DNA of 64,000 nt from Luteibacter sp. dw_328. Its GTDB lineage: Bacteria > Pseudomonadota > Gammaproteobacteria > Xanthomonadales > Rhodanobacteraceae. Made by a program: the position numbers and the translations under genes. Each line of letters opens with the position of its first letter. Within the stretch, counting starts at the first letter, position 1. The DNA is taken from NCBI RefSeq assembly GCF_018449605.1, contig NZ_JAAVUW010000003.1:186001-250000 (forward strand), in the 5' to 3' direction. The notes beneath the pieces are model-generated. The model saw nothing but the letters and a program-made list of their open reading frames with translations. It had not been told where the DNA came from and ran no database searches. Positions 17,680 through 26,688 of this stretch are shown piece after piece.

Positions 17680-18759
17680 GTGCCCAGTCTAACAAGCCGT
17701 CCCCTCCCGCCGGGAGACTCCAGTCTCTGCATCATGCGCACATCCGCGATCGGCGATGTAACGCACGTGACTCCGCTGATCCGGACATTGCAGGAAAAGG
17801 CACCGCGGACGCGACTCACCTGGATCATCGGCAAGCTCGAGCGGCGCCTGGTAGGCGACCTGCCGGGCGTGGAGTTCATCACCTTCGACAAGGGCCAGGG
17901 CCGTGCGGGCGCTCGCGCCGTGCGCGAGGCCCTCGCCGGCAGGCACTTCGATGCCCTCCTCCACATGCAGGTGGCCCTGCGCTCCAACCTGTTGAGCCTT
18001 TCCGTAAAGGCGGACCGGCGCATCGGCTACGACCCTGCCCGTTCCAAGGACCTGCACGGCCTTTTCGTTAATGAGCGTATCGCTGCGCGCACCGGCGAGC
18101 ACGTGCTCGACGCCATGGCCAGCTTCATCGAGCCGCTCAGCCTGAAGCAGACCGACGTGCGCTGGGACATCCCCGTGCCCGACGAGGCTCATGCCTGGGC
18201 AGCGCAGCAATTGCCCGGTGAGGCGCCGACGCTGCTGGTCAGCCCGATGTCGAGCCACACGGTTCGCAACTGGCGGGTGGAGCGCTACGCCGCGCTGATC
18301 GACCATGCGATGAGCCGCGGCCTGCGGGTCGTCCTGGTCGGCGGCCCTTCGGAACCCGAGCGCGCCCTCGCCGACAGCATCCTTGCCGCGGTGAAGCAGG
18401 CACCAATGGACCTCACGGGCAAGGACACACTAAAGCGTTTCATGGCCCTTCTCGCACGTAGCGCCATGATTCTCACCCCGGATTCCGGCCCGATGCACAT
18501 GGCGAACGCGGCCGGCGTAAAGGTGCTCGGCCTGCATGCGGCGAGCAATCCGGAGCGCTCCGGGCCCTATTCGGACCGTCGCTGGTGCGTGGATAAATAC
18601 GACGCCGCATCTCGCAAGTTCCTCGGCAAGCCCGCCTCAGAAATTCCGTGGGGCACGAAGATCGAAAAGGCCGGCGTGATGGACCTGGTCGAAGTCGATG
18701 AGATGATCGCGCGCTTCGAAGCCTGCGCAGAACACTTGAAGCTAACCCTCGCCCGGTAA
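17680..18759 (+). CDS. Glycosyltransferase family 9 (heptosyltransferase-like)
   Basis: Predicted ADP-heptose:LPS heptosyltransferase-type enzyme at the cytoplasmic face of the inner membrane. It has about 359 residues from the GTG at 17680. The N-terminal motif MRTSAIGDVTHVTPLIRTL and the late motifs LTPDSGPMHMANAAG and LGLHAASNPERSGPY are the GT9 hallmarks. Which heptose position it serves cannot be read from the sequence. It is divergent from kdkA with only 43 bases between the two starts. Confidence 0.9.
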   Translation: MPSLTSRPLPPGDSSLCIMRTSAIGDVTHVTPLIRTLQEKAPRTRLTWIIGKLERRLVGDLPGVEFITFDKGQGRAGARAVREALAGRHFDALLHMQVALRSNLLSLSVKADRRIGYDPARSKDLHGLFVNERIAARTGEHVLDAMASFIEPLSLKQTDVRWDIPVPDEAHAWAAQQLPGEAPTLLVSPMSSHTVRNWRVERYAALIDHAMSRGLRVVLVGGPSEPERALADSILAAVKQAPMDLTGKDTLKRFMALLARSAMILTPDSGPMHMANAAGVKVLGLHAASNPERSGPYSDRRWCVDKYDAASRKFLGKPASEIPWGTKIEKAGVMDLVEVDEMIARFEACAEHLKLTLAR

Positions 18760-18809
18760 CCGGCCCCGTGCTCTGTAACCGCCGTTTGCCCGGTAACGCC
18801 GTTTGCCCG

Positions 18810-18890
18810 GTAGGAGCCGATTCATCGGCGATCCCGCGGCAGCGGGCCAGTTTGGGGCAAGCACCCCATCGCCGATGAATCGGCTCCTAC
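18810..18890. repeat. REP-like palindromic element, full-length copy 2
   Basis: An 81-base element with 23-base inverted ends identical to the copy at 3308, and a similar centre with CCCGC/GCGGG. It is preceded by two tandem copies of GCCGTTTGCCCGGTA (about 18781-18812), as if the left boundary had been duplicated. It lies between the ends of the convergent GT9 and DUF6165 genes, where it may also act as a bidirectional terminator. Confidence 0.9.
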
Positions 18891-18915
18891 AGGAAGCAGA
18901 TCCTGCGAGGGTTCG

Positions 18916-19320
18916 TCAGGCCTGCGGGGCGCGGTAGTCCTGGTAGGACTTCTCTTCGACCAAGGTTGAACCGAGCTTCGTATTGATCTCGCGCTTGATC
19001 GCCGCGCGTTCGTCGTTCTCGATGTACACCGAGCGGGCGAGCTGGATGAATTCCTGATCGAAGGCCTGGGCGCGCTCCTTCATGCGGATATCGTCTTCGA
19101 TCTTCCACAGACGCTGGTTCACGGCGAGAAGGCGCGCGGTTTCGTCGGCGATATCGGTTTCCGACGCCTTGTCGTTTTTCCACGTCGCGTCGAGCAGCTC
19201 GAGTTCGTTGCGGACGTTGGCGAGCTTGGCGTCGTCCTTGATTTCCTGCAGCTTGATCTGAAGGATCGTCATCTTGTCGATAAGCTCGCCGTAAGAAACG
19301 GGGGTCTGAATCAGGCTCAT
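18916..19320 (-). CDS. DUF6165-like protein, unknown function
   Basis: A 134-residue, mostly helical, charged protein (MSLIQTPVSYGELIDKMTIL...). I recall this as the DUF6165 family, often found beside LPS or surface polysaccharide genes. No signal peptide or membrane segment. Its neighbour on the far side of the REP element is the LPS glycosyltransferase, consistent with that context, but no reaction can be named. Confidence 0.8.
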   Translation of the reverse strand: MSLIQTPVSYGELIDKMTILQIKLQEIKDDAKLANVRNELELLDATWKNDKASETDIADETARLLAVNQRLWKIEDDIRMKERAQAFDQEFIQLARSVYIENDERAAIKREINTKLGSTLVEEKSYQDYRAPQA

Positions 19321-19337
19321 GGCAAATCTCCGGTCGG

Positions 19338-20261
19338 TCAGGCGCCGGAGGTTAGCAGTTTTGGGCTGGTCCGACTGCCACCGTAGGCCGCCAGACCCTC
19401 CACCAGGTGGTCGAAAACAGTGCGAATACGAAGACTGGTGCGCTGGTCCTCATGCATGACTACCCAGATGGGCAGTGCGATATCCACGGACTTGGGAAGC
19501 AGTCGCACGAGTCCCGCGCGTCGACCCAGCGGCACCTGGCAGGCACCGATACCGAAGCCCGCCCGGATAGCGGCCAGCCCTGCAAGATCGTTGTCCGTGC
19601 GCAAGCTGAAGAACTCACGCTGGTAAGGCATGCCTGCGGGGCGGGTGGCACGGATATACGGCGTCTCTTCGTCGTAACCGATCAAGGTGTGCCTGGTCAG
19701 GTCCGCCAGTGTCTTCGGCCGGCCCGCCGCCGCGAGATAGTCCGCGTGCGCGTAAAGGCCAATGGGAATAACACACACCTTCCGGGCGACCAGCGCATCC
19801 TGGTCCGGGGGCGAACTGCGCACGGCGATGTCGGCATCGCGGCGCAAGAGATTTTCCGTGCGATTCGTGGTCGACAGCTCAAACACGATCCCCGGGGAAC
19901 GTCGATGCATCGCGGCCAGGATTGGCGGCAACACCTCCACGCCATTGACCTCGCTGGCGGTGATGCGCACGACGCCGCGCAACTCGTCCTTCGCGCCTGA
20001 CGCCGCGCGTAAAGCCGAAGCGGCCGCCGACGCCATCGCTTCCGCGTGAGGCTGAAGCTCCAGCGCGGCATCCGTCGGCACCAACCCGTGCGATGCACGC
20101 GAGAACAGCGGCACCCCGAGCGATGCTTCCAGCTCACGGACGTGTCGACCCAGGCTCGGCTGGGTCATGCCGAGTGCGCGTGCGGCGCCGGAAAGACTCC
20201 CCTCGCGAAGTACTGCAAGGAAAGAGCGGAACAGGTCCCACGTCAGGTCGCTGGAAGTCAT
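19338..20261 (-). CDS. LysR-family transcriptional regulator
   Basis: A 307-residue regulator with an N-terminal winged helix-turn-helix (FLAVLREGSLSGAARALGMTQPSLGRHVRELE) and a C-terminal periplasmic-binding-like effector domain. It is divergent from the epimerase-like gene at 20352 with 90 bases between them, the usual arrangement of a LysR regulator and its target. The effector is unknown. Confidence 0.93.
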   Translation of the reverse strand: MTSSDLTWDLFRSFLAVLREGSLSGAARALGMTQPSLGRHVRELEASLGVPLFSRASHGLVPTDAALELQPHAEAMASAAASALRAASGAKDELRGVVRITASEVNGVEVLPPILAAMHRRSPGIVFELSTTNRTENLLRRDADIAVRSSPPDQDALVARKVCVIPIGLYAHADYLAAAGRPKTLADLTRHTLIGYDEETPYIRATRPAGMPYQREFFSLRTDNDLAGLAAIRAGFGIGACQVPLGRRAGLVRLLPKSVDIALPIWVVMHEDQRTSLRIRTVFDHLVEGLAAYGGSRTSPKLLTSGA

Positions 20262-20273
20262 ACAAAAATGTAT
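20260..20273. promoter_or_regulatory. Dyad in the LysR/epimerase divergent region
   Basis: ATACA, four bases, TGTAT: a perfect inverted repeat in the only AT-rich part of the gap. It overlaps the start codon of the LysR gene, so it could be an autoregulatory site. Weak by itself; it could be chance. Confidence 0.3.
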
Positions 20274-20351
20274 ATCACACCCACGCTTTTAGGCAATTCA
20301 CGTATAGGTCCAAGGGGAACAGACTGCTTCCATTCCCACGGAGCGCACGCC

Positions 20352-21326
20352 ATGCAGACCCCCACGAATCGAACCGCACTCGTCCTTGGCGCCACTGGCG
20401 GCGTCGGTGGCGCCACCGCCCAGGCACTTCTGGACAAGGGCTGGAAGGTAAAAGCGCTCACGCGCCGCACCATGCCTGCCGATGGCCCGATCCAGTGGAT
20501 CAAGGGCGACGCCATGAACGCGGCGGATGTCCTCTCGGCAGCGACCGGGGTCCACGTCATCGTGCACGCCGTGAATCCCCCCGGGTACCAGAACTGGGAA
20601 ACGCAGGTCCTGCCGATGATCGACCACACGATCGCCGCCGCGCGGGCTGTCGATGCACGCATCGTCATCTTCGGCAGCGTGTACAACTACGGCCCCGAGA
20701 CCTTTCCCCTGCTCCGTGAGGAAAGTCCGCAGAACGCGCCCACGCGCAAAGGAGAAATCCGCGTTGAACTGGAACGGCGCCTGGAAGCGGCGGCGATTAG
20801 CGGCGTGCGCTCCTTGAACCTTCGTTGCGGCGATTTCTACGGACCACGAGCCGGCGCCAACTGGTTCGCCCAGGGCATCGTCAAACCCGGCAAGCCGCTG
20901 CGCGTCATGCACTACCCGGGACGGCGCGACCTGGGCCATGCATGGGCTTACCTTCCCGACGTCGGTGCGACCACCGTCGCACTGCTCGATCAGGAAGGTC
21001 GCCTGGACACGTTCGAGCGCTTTCATTTCGACGGGCACTACGTCACCGGCAACGCGCTCCATGCTGCCGTGAGTCGTGTATCGGAACACCCCCGCCTGCC
21101 GTTGCGCGCTTTCCCCTGGCCCGTGGTCACCCTGGCGTCACCCTTCTCCGAGACGATGCGGGAAGTGCGCAAGATGCGTTATCTCTGGCGAGCACCGCTC
21201 CAACTGGACGGCACGCGACTGCACGCGTTCCTCGGATCGGTCCCGTCCACGCCCCTGGAGACCGCCCTACGCGCGACCTTGTCCTCACTGGGCACGCTGG
21301 CCGTAGGTGTTTCGCCGCGACTATGA
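20352..21326 (+). CDS. NAD(P)-dependent epimerase/dehydratase-like protein
   Basis: A 324-residue extended SDR (NmrA/epimerase type). It starts MQTPTNRTALVLGATGGVGGAT, with the dinucleotide motif GATGGVGG at residues 13-20. The ATG at 20352 was chosen because the motif then sits at the usual distance from the N-terminus; the frame is open far upstream over the LysR gene. It may form an operon with the monooxygenase 29 bases downstream, under the divergent LysR regulator. The substrate is unknown. Confidence 0.88.
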   Translation: MQTPTNRTALVLGATGGVGGATAQALLDKGWKVKALTRRTMPADGPIQWIKGDAMNAADVLSAATGVHVIVHAVNPPGYQNWETQVLPMIDHTIAAARAVDARIVIFGSVYNYGPETFPLLREESPQNAPTRKGEIRVELERRLEAAAISGVRSLNLRCGDFYGPRAGANWFAQGIVKPGKPLRVMHYPGRRDLGHAWAYLPDVGATTVALLDQEGRLDTFERFHFDGHYVTGNALHAAVSRVSEHPRLPLRAFPWPVVTLASPFSETMREVRKMRYLWRAPLQLDGTRLHAFLGSVPSTPLETALRATLSSLGTLAVGVSPRL

Positions 21327-21355
21327 TCGGCTGAACGACATCGCGGAGCGCACGC

Positions 21356-22465
21356 ATGAGCCAGCCGTCCGTCCTGATCGCCGGTGCCGGTCCCACAGGG
21401 CTGGCTGCAGCCCTCTTTCTCGACATCCGCGGCGTGAAGGCGCGTATCGTGGATTCGGCGCTCCAGGCTGCGCCGCACTCACGCGCGCTGGTCGTCAATC
21501 CGCGAACGCTCGACCTACTCGCCGACACCGGTGTCACCGAACGCATGCTCGCCGAAGGCCGTCGCATTCGCGGCGTGCGCTTCCATGAGAACGGCGAGGT
21601 ATTGGCAACGGTCGAAGCGGCATCGATGCATCCGCGATATGGCCTCACGGTGCTGTCGCAGGAACGCAGCGAAGCCCTTCTGACCGAGGCGTTGCTCGCG
21701 CGAAACATCCATGTCGAGCGCGGTGTTCGCGCGGGATGCGTGGGCCAGGATGATGCGGAAGTTCGCGTCGCGTTGAACGGCGCGAGCGATGGCGAAGACG
21801 GCTATGCCGCAGTATTCGCCGCGGACGGTGCACACAGCGATTTCCGCAAGACCCTCGAGATAGGTTTTTCCGGCTCCTCCTACCCGGAGCCCTGGCCACT
21901 CTACGACCTTCCGCTGGAAACGACACTCGACCTCGATCATGCGCATGTCATGTTCTTTCCGGAAGGCATGATTTTCCTGCTCGCCCTGAACGACGAGATC
22001 TGGCGTGTCATATCGAACATGCCCCATCCCCTCGCCAAGTTGCCGGCAGGCACAGTCTCCAGCGAACCGATGTGGGAGTCGTCGTTCCATGTCGCCCACC
22101 GCGTCGCCGACCGCTGCGCTATCGATCGCATCGCACTCGGTGGCGATGCTGCGCACGTACATTCCCCGGTCGGCGCACGTGGCATGAACCTGGGCATCGA
22201 AGACGCCGCGGCCTTCGCCATGTATTTCGCGGTCCCCGGAGCCAGGCCGATGGACGCGCTGGAGCGCTATCACCGGGAGCGTCATGCCGTGCACAAAGGC
22301 GTCGTGCGTCGCGTGCATGCGGTCACGTCCATGGCACGCAGCAGCAACCCCCTCGTGGCCCGCCTTCGGCATGCCGCGCTTCCGTGGGTCTCGCACATGC
22401 CTGCACTGAGCCAGCGGATCCTGCGCACGGTGGCAGGGCTCGATCACCCCGCACCCACGCCGTGA
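21356..22465 (+). CDS. FAD-dependent monooxygenase (PHBH-like)
   Basis: A 369-residue flavoprotein of the aromatic hydroxylase group. The FAD-binding motif GAGPTGLAAALFL is at residues 10-22. The second flavin motif GGDAAHVHSPVGARGMNLGIEDA is near residue 260. It is shorter than typical two-domain phenol hydroxylases and lacks their thioredoxin-like tail. It lies after the epimerase-like gene and one base before the convergent Nramp gene. The substrate is unknown. Confidence 0.9.
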   Translation: MSQPSVLIAGAGPTGLAAALFLDIRGVKARIVDSALQAAPHSRALVVNPRTLDLLADTGVTERMLAEGRRIRGVRFHENGEVLATVEAASMHPRYGLTVLSQERSEALLTEALLARNIHVERGVRAGCVGQDDAEVRVALNGASDGEDGYAAVFAADGAHSDFRKTLEIGFSGSSYPEPWPLYDLPLETTLDLDHAHVMFFPEGMIFLLALNDEIWRVISNMPHPLAKLPAGTVSSEPMWESSFHVAHRVADRCAIDRIALGGDAAHVHSPVGARGMNLGIEDAAAFAMYFAVPGARPMDALERYHRERHAVHKGVVRRVHAVTSMARSSNPLVARLRHAALPWVSHMPALSQRILRTVAGLDHPAPTP

Positions 22466-22466
22466 G

Positions 22467-23771
22467 TCAGAGCGAAATCGCGCCCGCCGCATCCAGCAAC
22501 AGCACCACATTGAGACTGAGCACCACCAGCGCGCCCAGGCTCGCCAGCGCGACGACAGGCCAGCGGTTATGGAACACACCCATGGTGTCGCGCCGGCTGG
22601 TAAACCACACCAGCGCAATCATCGGAAAGGGCAACGCGATGCTCAGCGCGACCTGGCTCATCACCAGCGCACGGGTGGCGTCCACGCCGGCGATGACCAC
22701 GGCGAAGCTCGGCACCATGGTGACGGACCGCCGCAGCCAAAGCGGAATGCGAAAAGCGACAAAGCCCTGCATGATCATCTGGCCCGCCATGGTTCCGACC
22801 ACCGAACTGGAGAAGCCCGAAGCCACCAGGGAGATCAGGAAAATCGTCGCCGCCGCACCGCCCAGCAAAGGCACGAGGGTCTGATAGGCCGTCTCGATCT
22901 TCGCCACATCGGGATGACTTCCGTGAAACGCCCCTGCGGCCATCACGACCATCGCCAGGTTGATCAGGCCGGCGACCGTCAGGGCCAGCACGACCTCGAG
23001 GTTGGAGAGACGGATGATCCGTCGCCGCTCGATATCGCTCTTCGGCCGCGCACGCCGTTCGGTAAGGCCCGAATGCAGGAACAAGGCGTGCGGCATCACC
23101 GTCGCACCGATAATGCCGACCGCGATCGCCACCGCCGCACCGTCGGGCAGACTCGGCACGAAGATCTGCTGCCCCAGGGATGCCCAGCCCACCGGCGCGA
23201 CGAACAGCTCGACCAGATACGACAGGCCGACCACGCCGACCAGGGCACCAATGGCCAGTTCGAGCCGCCGGTAGCCCATGCCTTCGAGCAGCAGCAAGGC
23301 GTACGTCACGATGCCCGTGATGACCATGCCCACCAACAGCGGCAAATGGAACAGCAGGCTCAGGCCGATCGCTCCACCGAGGAACTCGGCAAGATCGGTC
23401 GCCATCGCCGCCAATTCGCTGACCACCCACATGACGTAAACCAGCGGCTTGGGCAAGCGTTCTCGACACAGCTGGGCCAGGTCGCGACCGGTCACGATGC
23501 CCAACCGCGCCGACAGGCTCTGAAACAGCATCGCGACCAGGTTGGCAAGAACCACCACCCAGAGCAGCCCGTAGCCGTATCGGGCGCCAGCCTGGATGTT
23601 GGTCGCGAAATTACCGGGGTCGATATAGGCCACCGACACGACAACGGCCGGACCGGCGAACGGCGCGAGCCCAGCCAGCCCCGTCCGTCGGCCCTGCAAG
23701 ACCTCTTGCATGACCTGGGTATCGCGTGCGCGCCTGACTTCGTCTCTCACCGCGACGTCCGAGTGGCGCAT
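22467..23771 (-). CDS. Nramp-family divalent metal transporter
   Basis: Proton-coupled manganese/iron importer in the inner membrane. It has 434 residues from the ATG at 23771, with about eleven hydrophobic segments. The metal site of helix 1 is DPGNFATN, and helix 6 carries the MPHALFLHSG motif with the conserved Met. The frame continues upstream to 23861, but the added residues are basic and unlike the family. MntR or Fur boxes were not recognised upstream. Confidence 0.92.
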   Translation of the reverse strand: MRHSDVAVRDEVRRARDTQVMQEVLQGRRTGLAGLAPFAGPAVVVSVAYIDPGNFATNIQAGARYGYGLLWVVVLANLVAMLFQSLSARLGIVTGRDLAQLCRERLPKPLVYVMWVVSELAAMATDLAEFLGGAIGLSLLFHLPLLVGMVITGIVTYALLLLEGMGYRRLELAIGALVGVVGLSYLVELFVAPVGWASLGQQIFVPSLPDGAAVAIAVGIIGATVMPHALFLHSGLTERRARPKSDIERRRIIRLSNLEVVLALTVAGLINLAMVVMAAGAFHGSHPDVAKIETAYQTLVPLLGGAAATIFLISLVASGFSSSVVGTMAGQMIMQGFVAFRIPLWLRRSVTMVPSFAVVIAGVDATRALVMSQVALSIALPFPMIALVWFTSRRDTMGVFHNRWPVVALASLGALVVLSLNVVLLLDAAGAISL

Positions 23772-23899
23772 GGCGCCCTTGACCGGATTAAGCCCAGCAT
23801 CGCGTACACGCGACGTTAATGTGTGAAATCCCGCGAGGAACGCTTCGCGGGTCCTCCACACGCGGCAGCCTATATCTCAGGGAGATTCCCGGAGCCGCC

Positions 23900-24328
23900 A
23901 TGACCACGATCACCCAACCCGGTCCCCGCGTCAGCGGGTTTTCCGCCGCCAGGCAAGACGACATCGGCTATTGCGTCCTTGCCGACCTGAGCAACCCACC
24001 GACCGACCCCTGGCTGCGCCTGTTCGCCGCCCGCTGCGAGGCCGTGTTCTCACGACACACCTCGCCGGATATCCGGTGGGTGGAGAACAAGATCTGGTTC
24101 CGCGTGCCTTCACCGGATCTGGTCGGCGAATATGCCCGCCTGATCGTCGAGGCCGCCACCGGCGCAAGTGCGGATTACGACGAGGAGCAGCGTCGCGAAG
24201 CCGAGCGTGCGGACGAACTGGCGCGCAAGTCGCACGACCTCGACGACCTGCTGAACCAGGTGAACGCGGCACTCCCCGAGTGGGCGGAGGTGGGCGACCT
24301 CGCAAGCCAGGGGAAAGCGACGGGCTGA
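23900..24328 (+). CDS. Hypothetical protein
   Basis: A 142-residue soluble, acidic protein (MTTITQPGPRVSGFSAARQD...) with an Asp/Glu/Arg-rich helical segment near residues 95-130. Ribosome site GGAG is placed well for the ATG at 23900. I recognise no domain. It is transcribed away from the Nramp gene and ends 37 bases before an esterase gene; base composition matches the neighbours. Confidence 0.72.
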   Translation: MTTITQPGPRVSGFSAARQDDIGYCVLADLSNPPTDPWLRLFAARCEAVFSRHTSPDIRWVENKIWFRVPSPDLVGEYARLIVEAATGASADYDEEQRREAERADELARKSHDLDDLLNQVNAALPEWAEVGDLASQGKATG

Positions 24329-24365
24329 TAGGTTGGGGTGAGAACCGACTCACCAGGCTTACCCC

Positions 24366-25301
24366 ATGCACCTAGTTCGGATCGCGCTGCTGGCAACGGC
24401 CTTCCTCGTCGCTCGCCCCGGCCACGCCGCCGAGCCATCGCCAACCGCCTCGGGCTCGCCTTTCAGCATCAACCTGTGGCCCGGGGTGCCTCCCGGCGCC
24501 AGCGGACCCCGCGGCCCGGAGCGGGTCTACACGTCGGGCAGCCACGCGGGCGCCGTGTCCAACGTCAGTGTGCCGCGCATCGAGATCTACACACCGCCAC
24601 ACCCCAACGGCACGGCCGTGATCGTCATCGGTGGCGGCGGTTACGCGCGAATCGGCATGGGTCAGGAAGTGATGCCGACGGCGACCTGGCTGCAGACGCA
24701 AGGGATCACGGCAGTGGTGCTTTACTACCGCCTTCCAGCGGACCATTGGCCTGCGGTCGCGCCATTTCAGGATGCACAACGTGCCATCCGTGTCCTTCGC
24801 GCGCATGCACAGGACTTCGGTATCAACCCGGCGCGTATCGGTGTGCTCGGTTTCTCTGCCGGCGGAAACCTCGCCGGCATCGCCGAAACGCGCTCGGCCG
24901 CGGCCTTCTATCCCCCTGTAGACGCGACCGACCGGCTCTCGGCACGACCGGATTTCGCGGCCCTGCTTTACCCGGTGATCTCGCTGGGGCAACCCTATGA
25001 CACCACGCGCTCGGGTCGCGAGTTGTCCACCCAGGCGGACTCGGTACAGGCGTATTCCGTGCAGCTGCACGTGACCCCGAGGACAGCACCGACCTTCCTC
25101 GCCCAGGCCAAGGACGATCCCATCGCGAACATAGGCAACAGCCTGATCATGTACGACGCGCTGAAGAAAAATGGCGTCGAGGCCGAACTCCACGTGTTCG
25201 ACAAGGGCGGCCACGGCTGGGGAATGGGTACGCCGGGCTCTGAGGTTGCCGCGTGGCCGAACTTGTTCGCCCTCTGGGCACGACGCAACGGTTTCCTGTG
25301 A
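24366..25301 (+). CDS. Exported alpha/beta hydrolase (acetyl esterase-like)
   Basis: A 311-residue secreted esterase with a signal peptide cleaved near residue 22 (GHAAEPS). The nucleophile elbow is GFSAGGNLA, an oxyanion-type Gly-rich loop is VIGGGGYARIG, the acid is probably in KDDPIA, and the His is in GGHGWGMG. This resembles BD-FAE/xylan acetyl-esterase proteins. It is probably periplasmic, and the natural ester is unknown. Confidence 0.88.
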   Translation: MHLVRIALLATAFLVARPGHAAEPSPTASGSPFSINLWPGVPPGASGPRGPERVYTSGSHAGAVSNVSVPRIEIYTPPHPNGTAVIVIGGGGYARIGMGQEVMPTATWLQTQGITAVVLYYRLPADHWPAVAPFQDAQRAIRVLRAHAQDFGINPARIGVLGFSAGGNLAGIAETRSAAAFYPPVDATDRLSARPDFAALLYPVISLGQPYDTTRSGRELSTQADSVQAYSVQLHVTPRTAPTFLAQAKDDPIANIGNSLIMYDALKKNGVEAELHVFDKGGHGWGMGTPGSEVAAWPNLFALWARRNGFL

Positions 25302-25377
25302 CGCTCCTCACACATACGGGCTAAAGACCGGGCGACGCTCGCCGATCCTTTCAGGGAGAGCCCGGAGTCGAATCGCC

Positions 25378-25620
25378 ATGCCTGTTCAGCACGCCCGCCA
25401 CGTCAACCTGCAGACCGTCCTGTCCCAACTCGAAGCCGAGGGCATCGTTGGCTATGCCGAACAGGCCGAGCACTTGGGCAATGTCACCGAGGGACGGCTC
25501 GCCGCCATGGCCCAGGGCGGCCCCATCGACATCCTGTTTGCCCAGCACGTGGAGTGGGCCCTGCACCGGCGGCGCGGCTGGATGGACGAGCTGCACGAGA
25601 ACGATCCGCTGGAAGTTTGA
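25378..25620 (+). CDS. Small hypothetical protein, 80 aa
   Basis: MPVQHARHVNLQTVLSQLEAE... with a good ribosome site (GGGAGAGCCCGGAG) before the ATG at 25378. It is predicted helical and soluble, with no cysteine and no known motif. It stands alone between two same-strand genes, 76 bases after the esterase. Coding bias at third positions fits the genome. No function can be given. Confidence 0.65.
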   Translation: MPVQHARHVNLQTVLSQLEAEGIVGYAEQAEHLGNVTEGRLAAMAQGGPIDILFAQHVEWALHRRRGWMDELHENDPLEV

Positions 25621-25719
25621 GGGCAAAAAAAGGCCGCCCGCAGCTCCTTTCGGACGCTGAAAGGTTATCGAAAGATTCTACGAAGAGACTCCGGACTCGT
25701 CCCCGCGAAGCTCCCCCCC

Positions 25720-26649
25720 ATGATTGCCCTGCAACGGATTGTTCAGAGCTTCCGCCAGCGTAACGACTGGCAGTCGCGCCGCTCCGCCCGTGTCTACGCG
25801 GCAGGGTACGCGGCGCGTTGTCTGCTGGCGCCGCTTCGCCACCTGCGCTGGCTTAGCCTGCTGCAGAGCCATCCTGCCCTACGCGAGGCCACCCGACGCG
25901 ATGGACGCCTGGTCGAGCGCTGGCAGCACCGTTTCATCAGCCGCCGCTTCGGTGCACGCAAGCGTCTCGATGCGCTGATGGATCACTACCGCTTCGTGAG
26001 TTCAGCGCTGCCCGAGGGCCTGCTCGAGCGCATGATCGCCGACGGCCAGGTCGTGCTCGCCGAAGCTGCCATGAAGAACGGCGAGCCGCTTCGCGTGCTG
26101 ATCATGCCGCCGACCCGCAAGGGTTGCGAGGGCGAATTGAACATTGCCCTGGCGACTGCCGACAGCACCCTGCTCTTCTCGGCCACGATCACGGTACTGC
26201 CCTCGACCGGCGAGCTGTTGGTCGGCTGCCTCCAGGGCCCCAACACCGAGGACGGCCAGGAGCGTGTGCGCCTGGTCACCCGGCAGTGCCATGGCCTGCG
26301 CCCGAAGAATCTGCTGCTGTCGCTGCTTTATGGTTTCGCTGCCAGCCACGGGTTGCCGCGCCTGCGTGGGATCAGCAACGACGGGCACGCACGTTCGGGG
26401 CGCATCAAGGCCAGCTACGACACCTTCTGGATCGAATCCGCTGGTGTGCTCGCGCGCGACGGTTTTTTCGATCTGCCCTCGACCGAGCCGGAACGTAGCG
26501 AACTGGAAGTCGCCAGCAAACATCGTTCGGCGTTCCGTCAACGCGAGGTGCTGCGTCGCGAGCTGGTGGCCAGCACGATGTTCGCCCTCGGTTTGCCGAC
26601 ACTCGAGGCGCTCATCGCCGGACGCGACGAAAAGCTTCGCGCGGCCTGA
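25720..26649 (+). CDS. VirK/YbjX (DUF535) family protein
   Basis: A 309-residue soluble protein. The segment HYRFVSSALPEGLLERM, the central GELNIAL...LLFSATITV and GCLQGPNTEDGQERVRLVTRQCHGLRPK are features of the VirK/YbjX (DUF535) family, whose members affect antimicrobial peptide resistance in enterobacteria. The biochemical activity is unknown. It is monocistronic in appearance. Confidence 0.85.
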   Translation: MIALQRIVQSFRQRNDWQSRRSARVYAAGYAARCLLAPLRHLRWLSLLQSHPALREATRRDGRLVERWQHRFISRRFGARKRLDALMDHYRFVSSALPEGLLERMIADGQVVLAEAAMKNGEPLRVLIMPPTRKGCEGELNIALATADSTLLFSATITVLPSTGELLVGCLQGPNTEDGQERVRLVTRQCHGLRPKNLLLSLLYGFAASHGLPRLRGISNDGHARSGRIKASYDTFWIESAGVLARDGFFDLPSTEPERSELEVASKHRSAFRQREVLRRELVASTMFALGLPTLEALIAGRDEKLRAA

Positions 26650-26688
26650 GTTTTCAGGCGACGCGGGTTTTCAGTCCAGGCGAATCCC

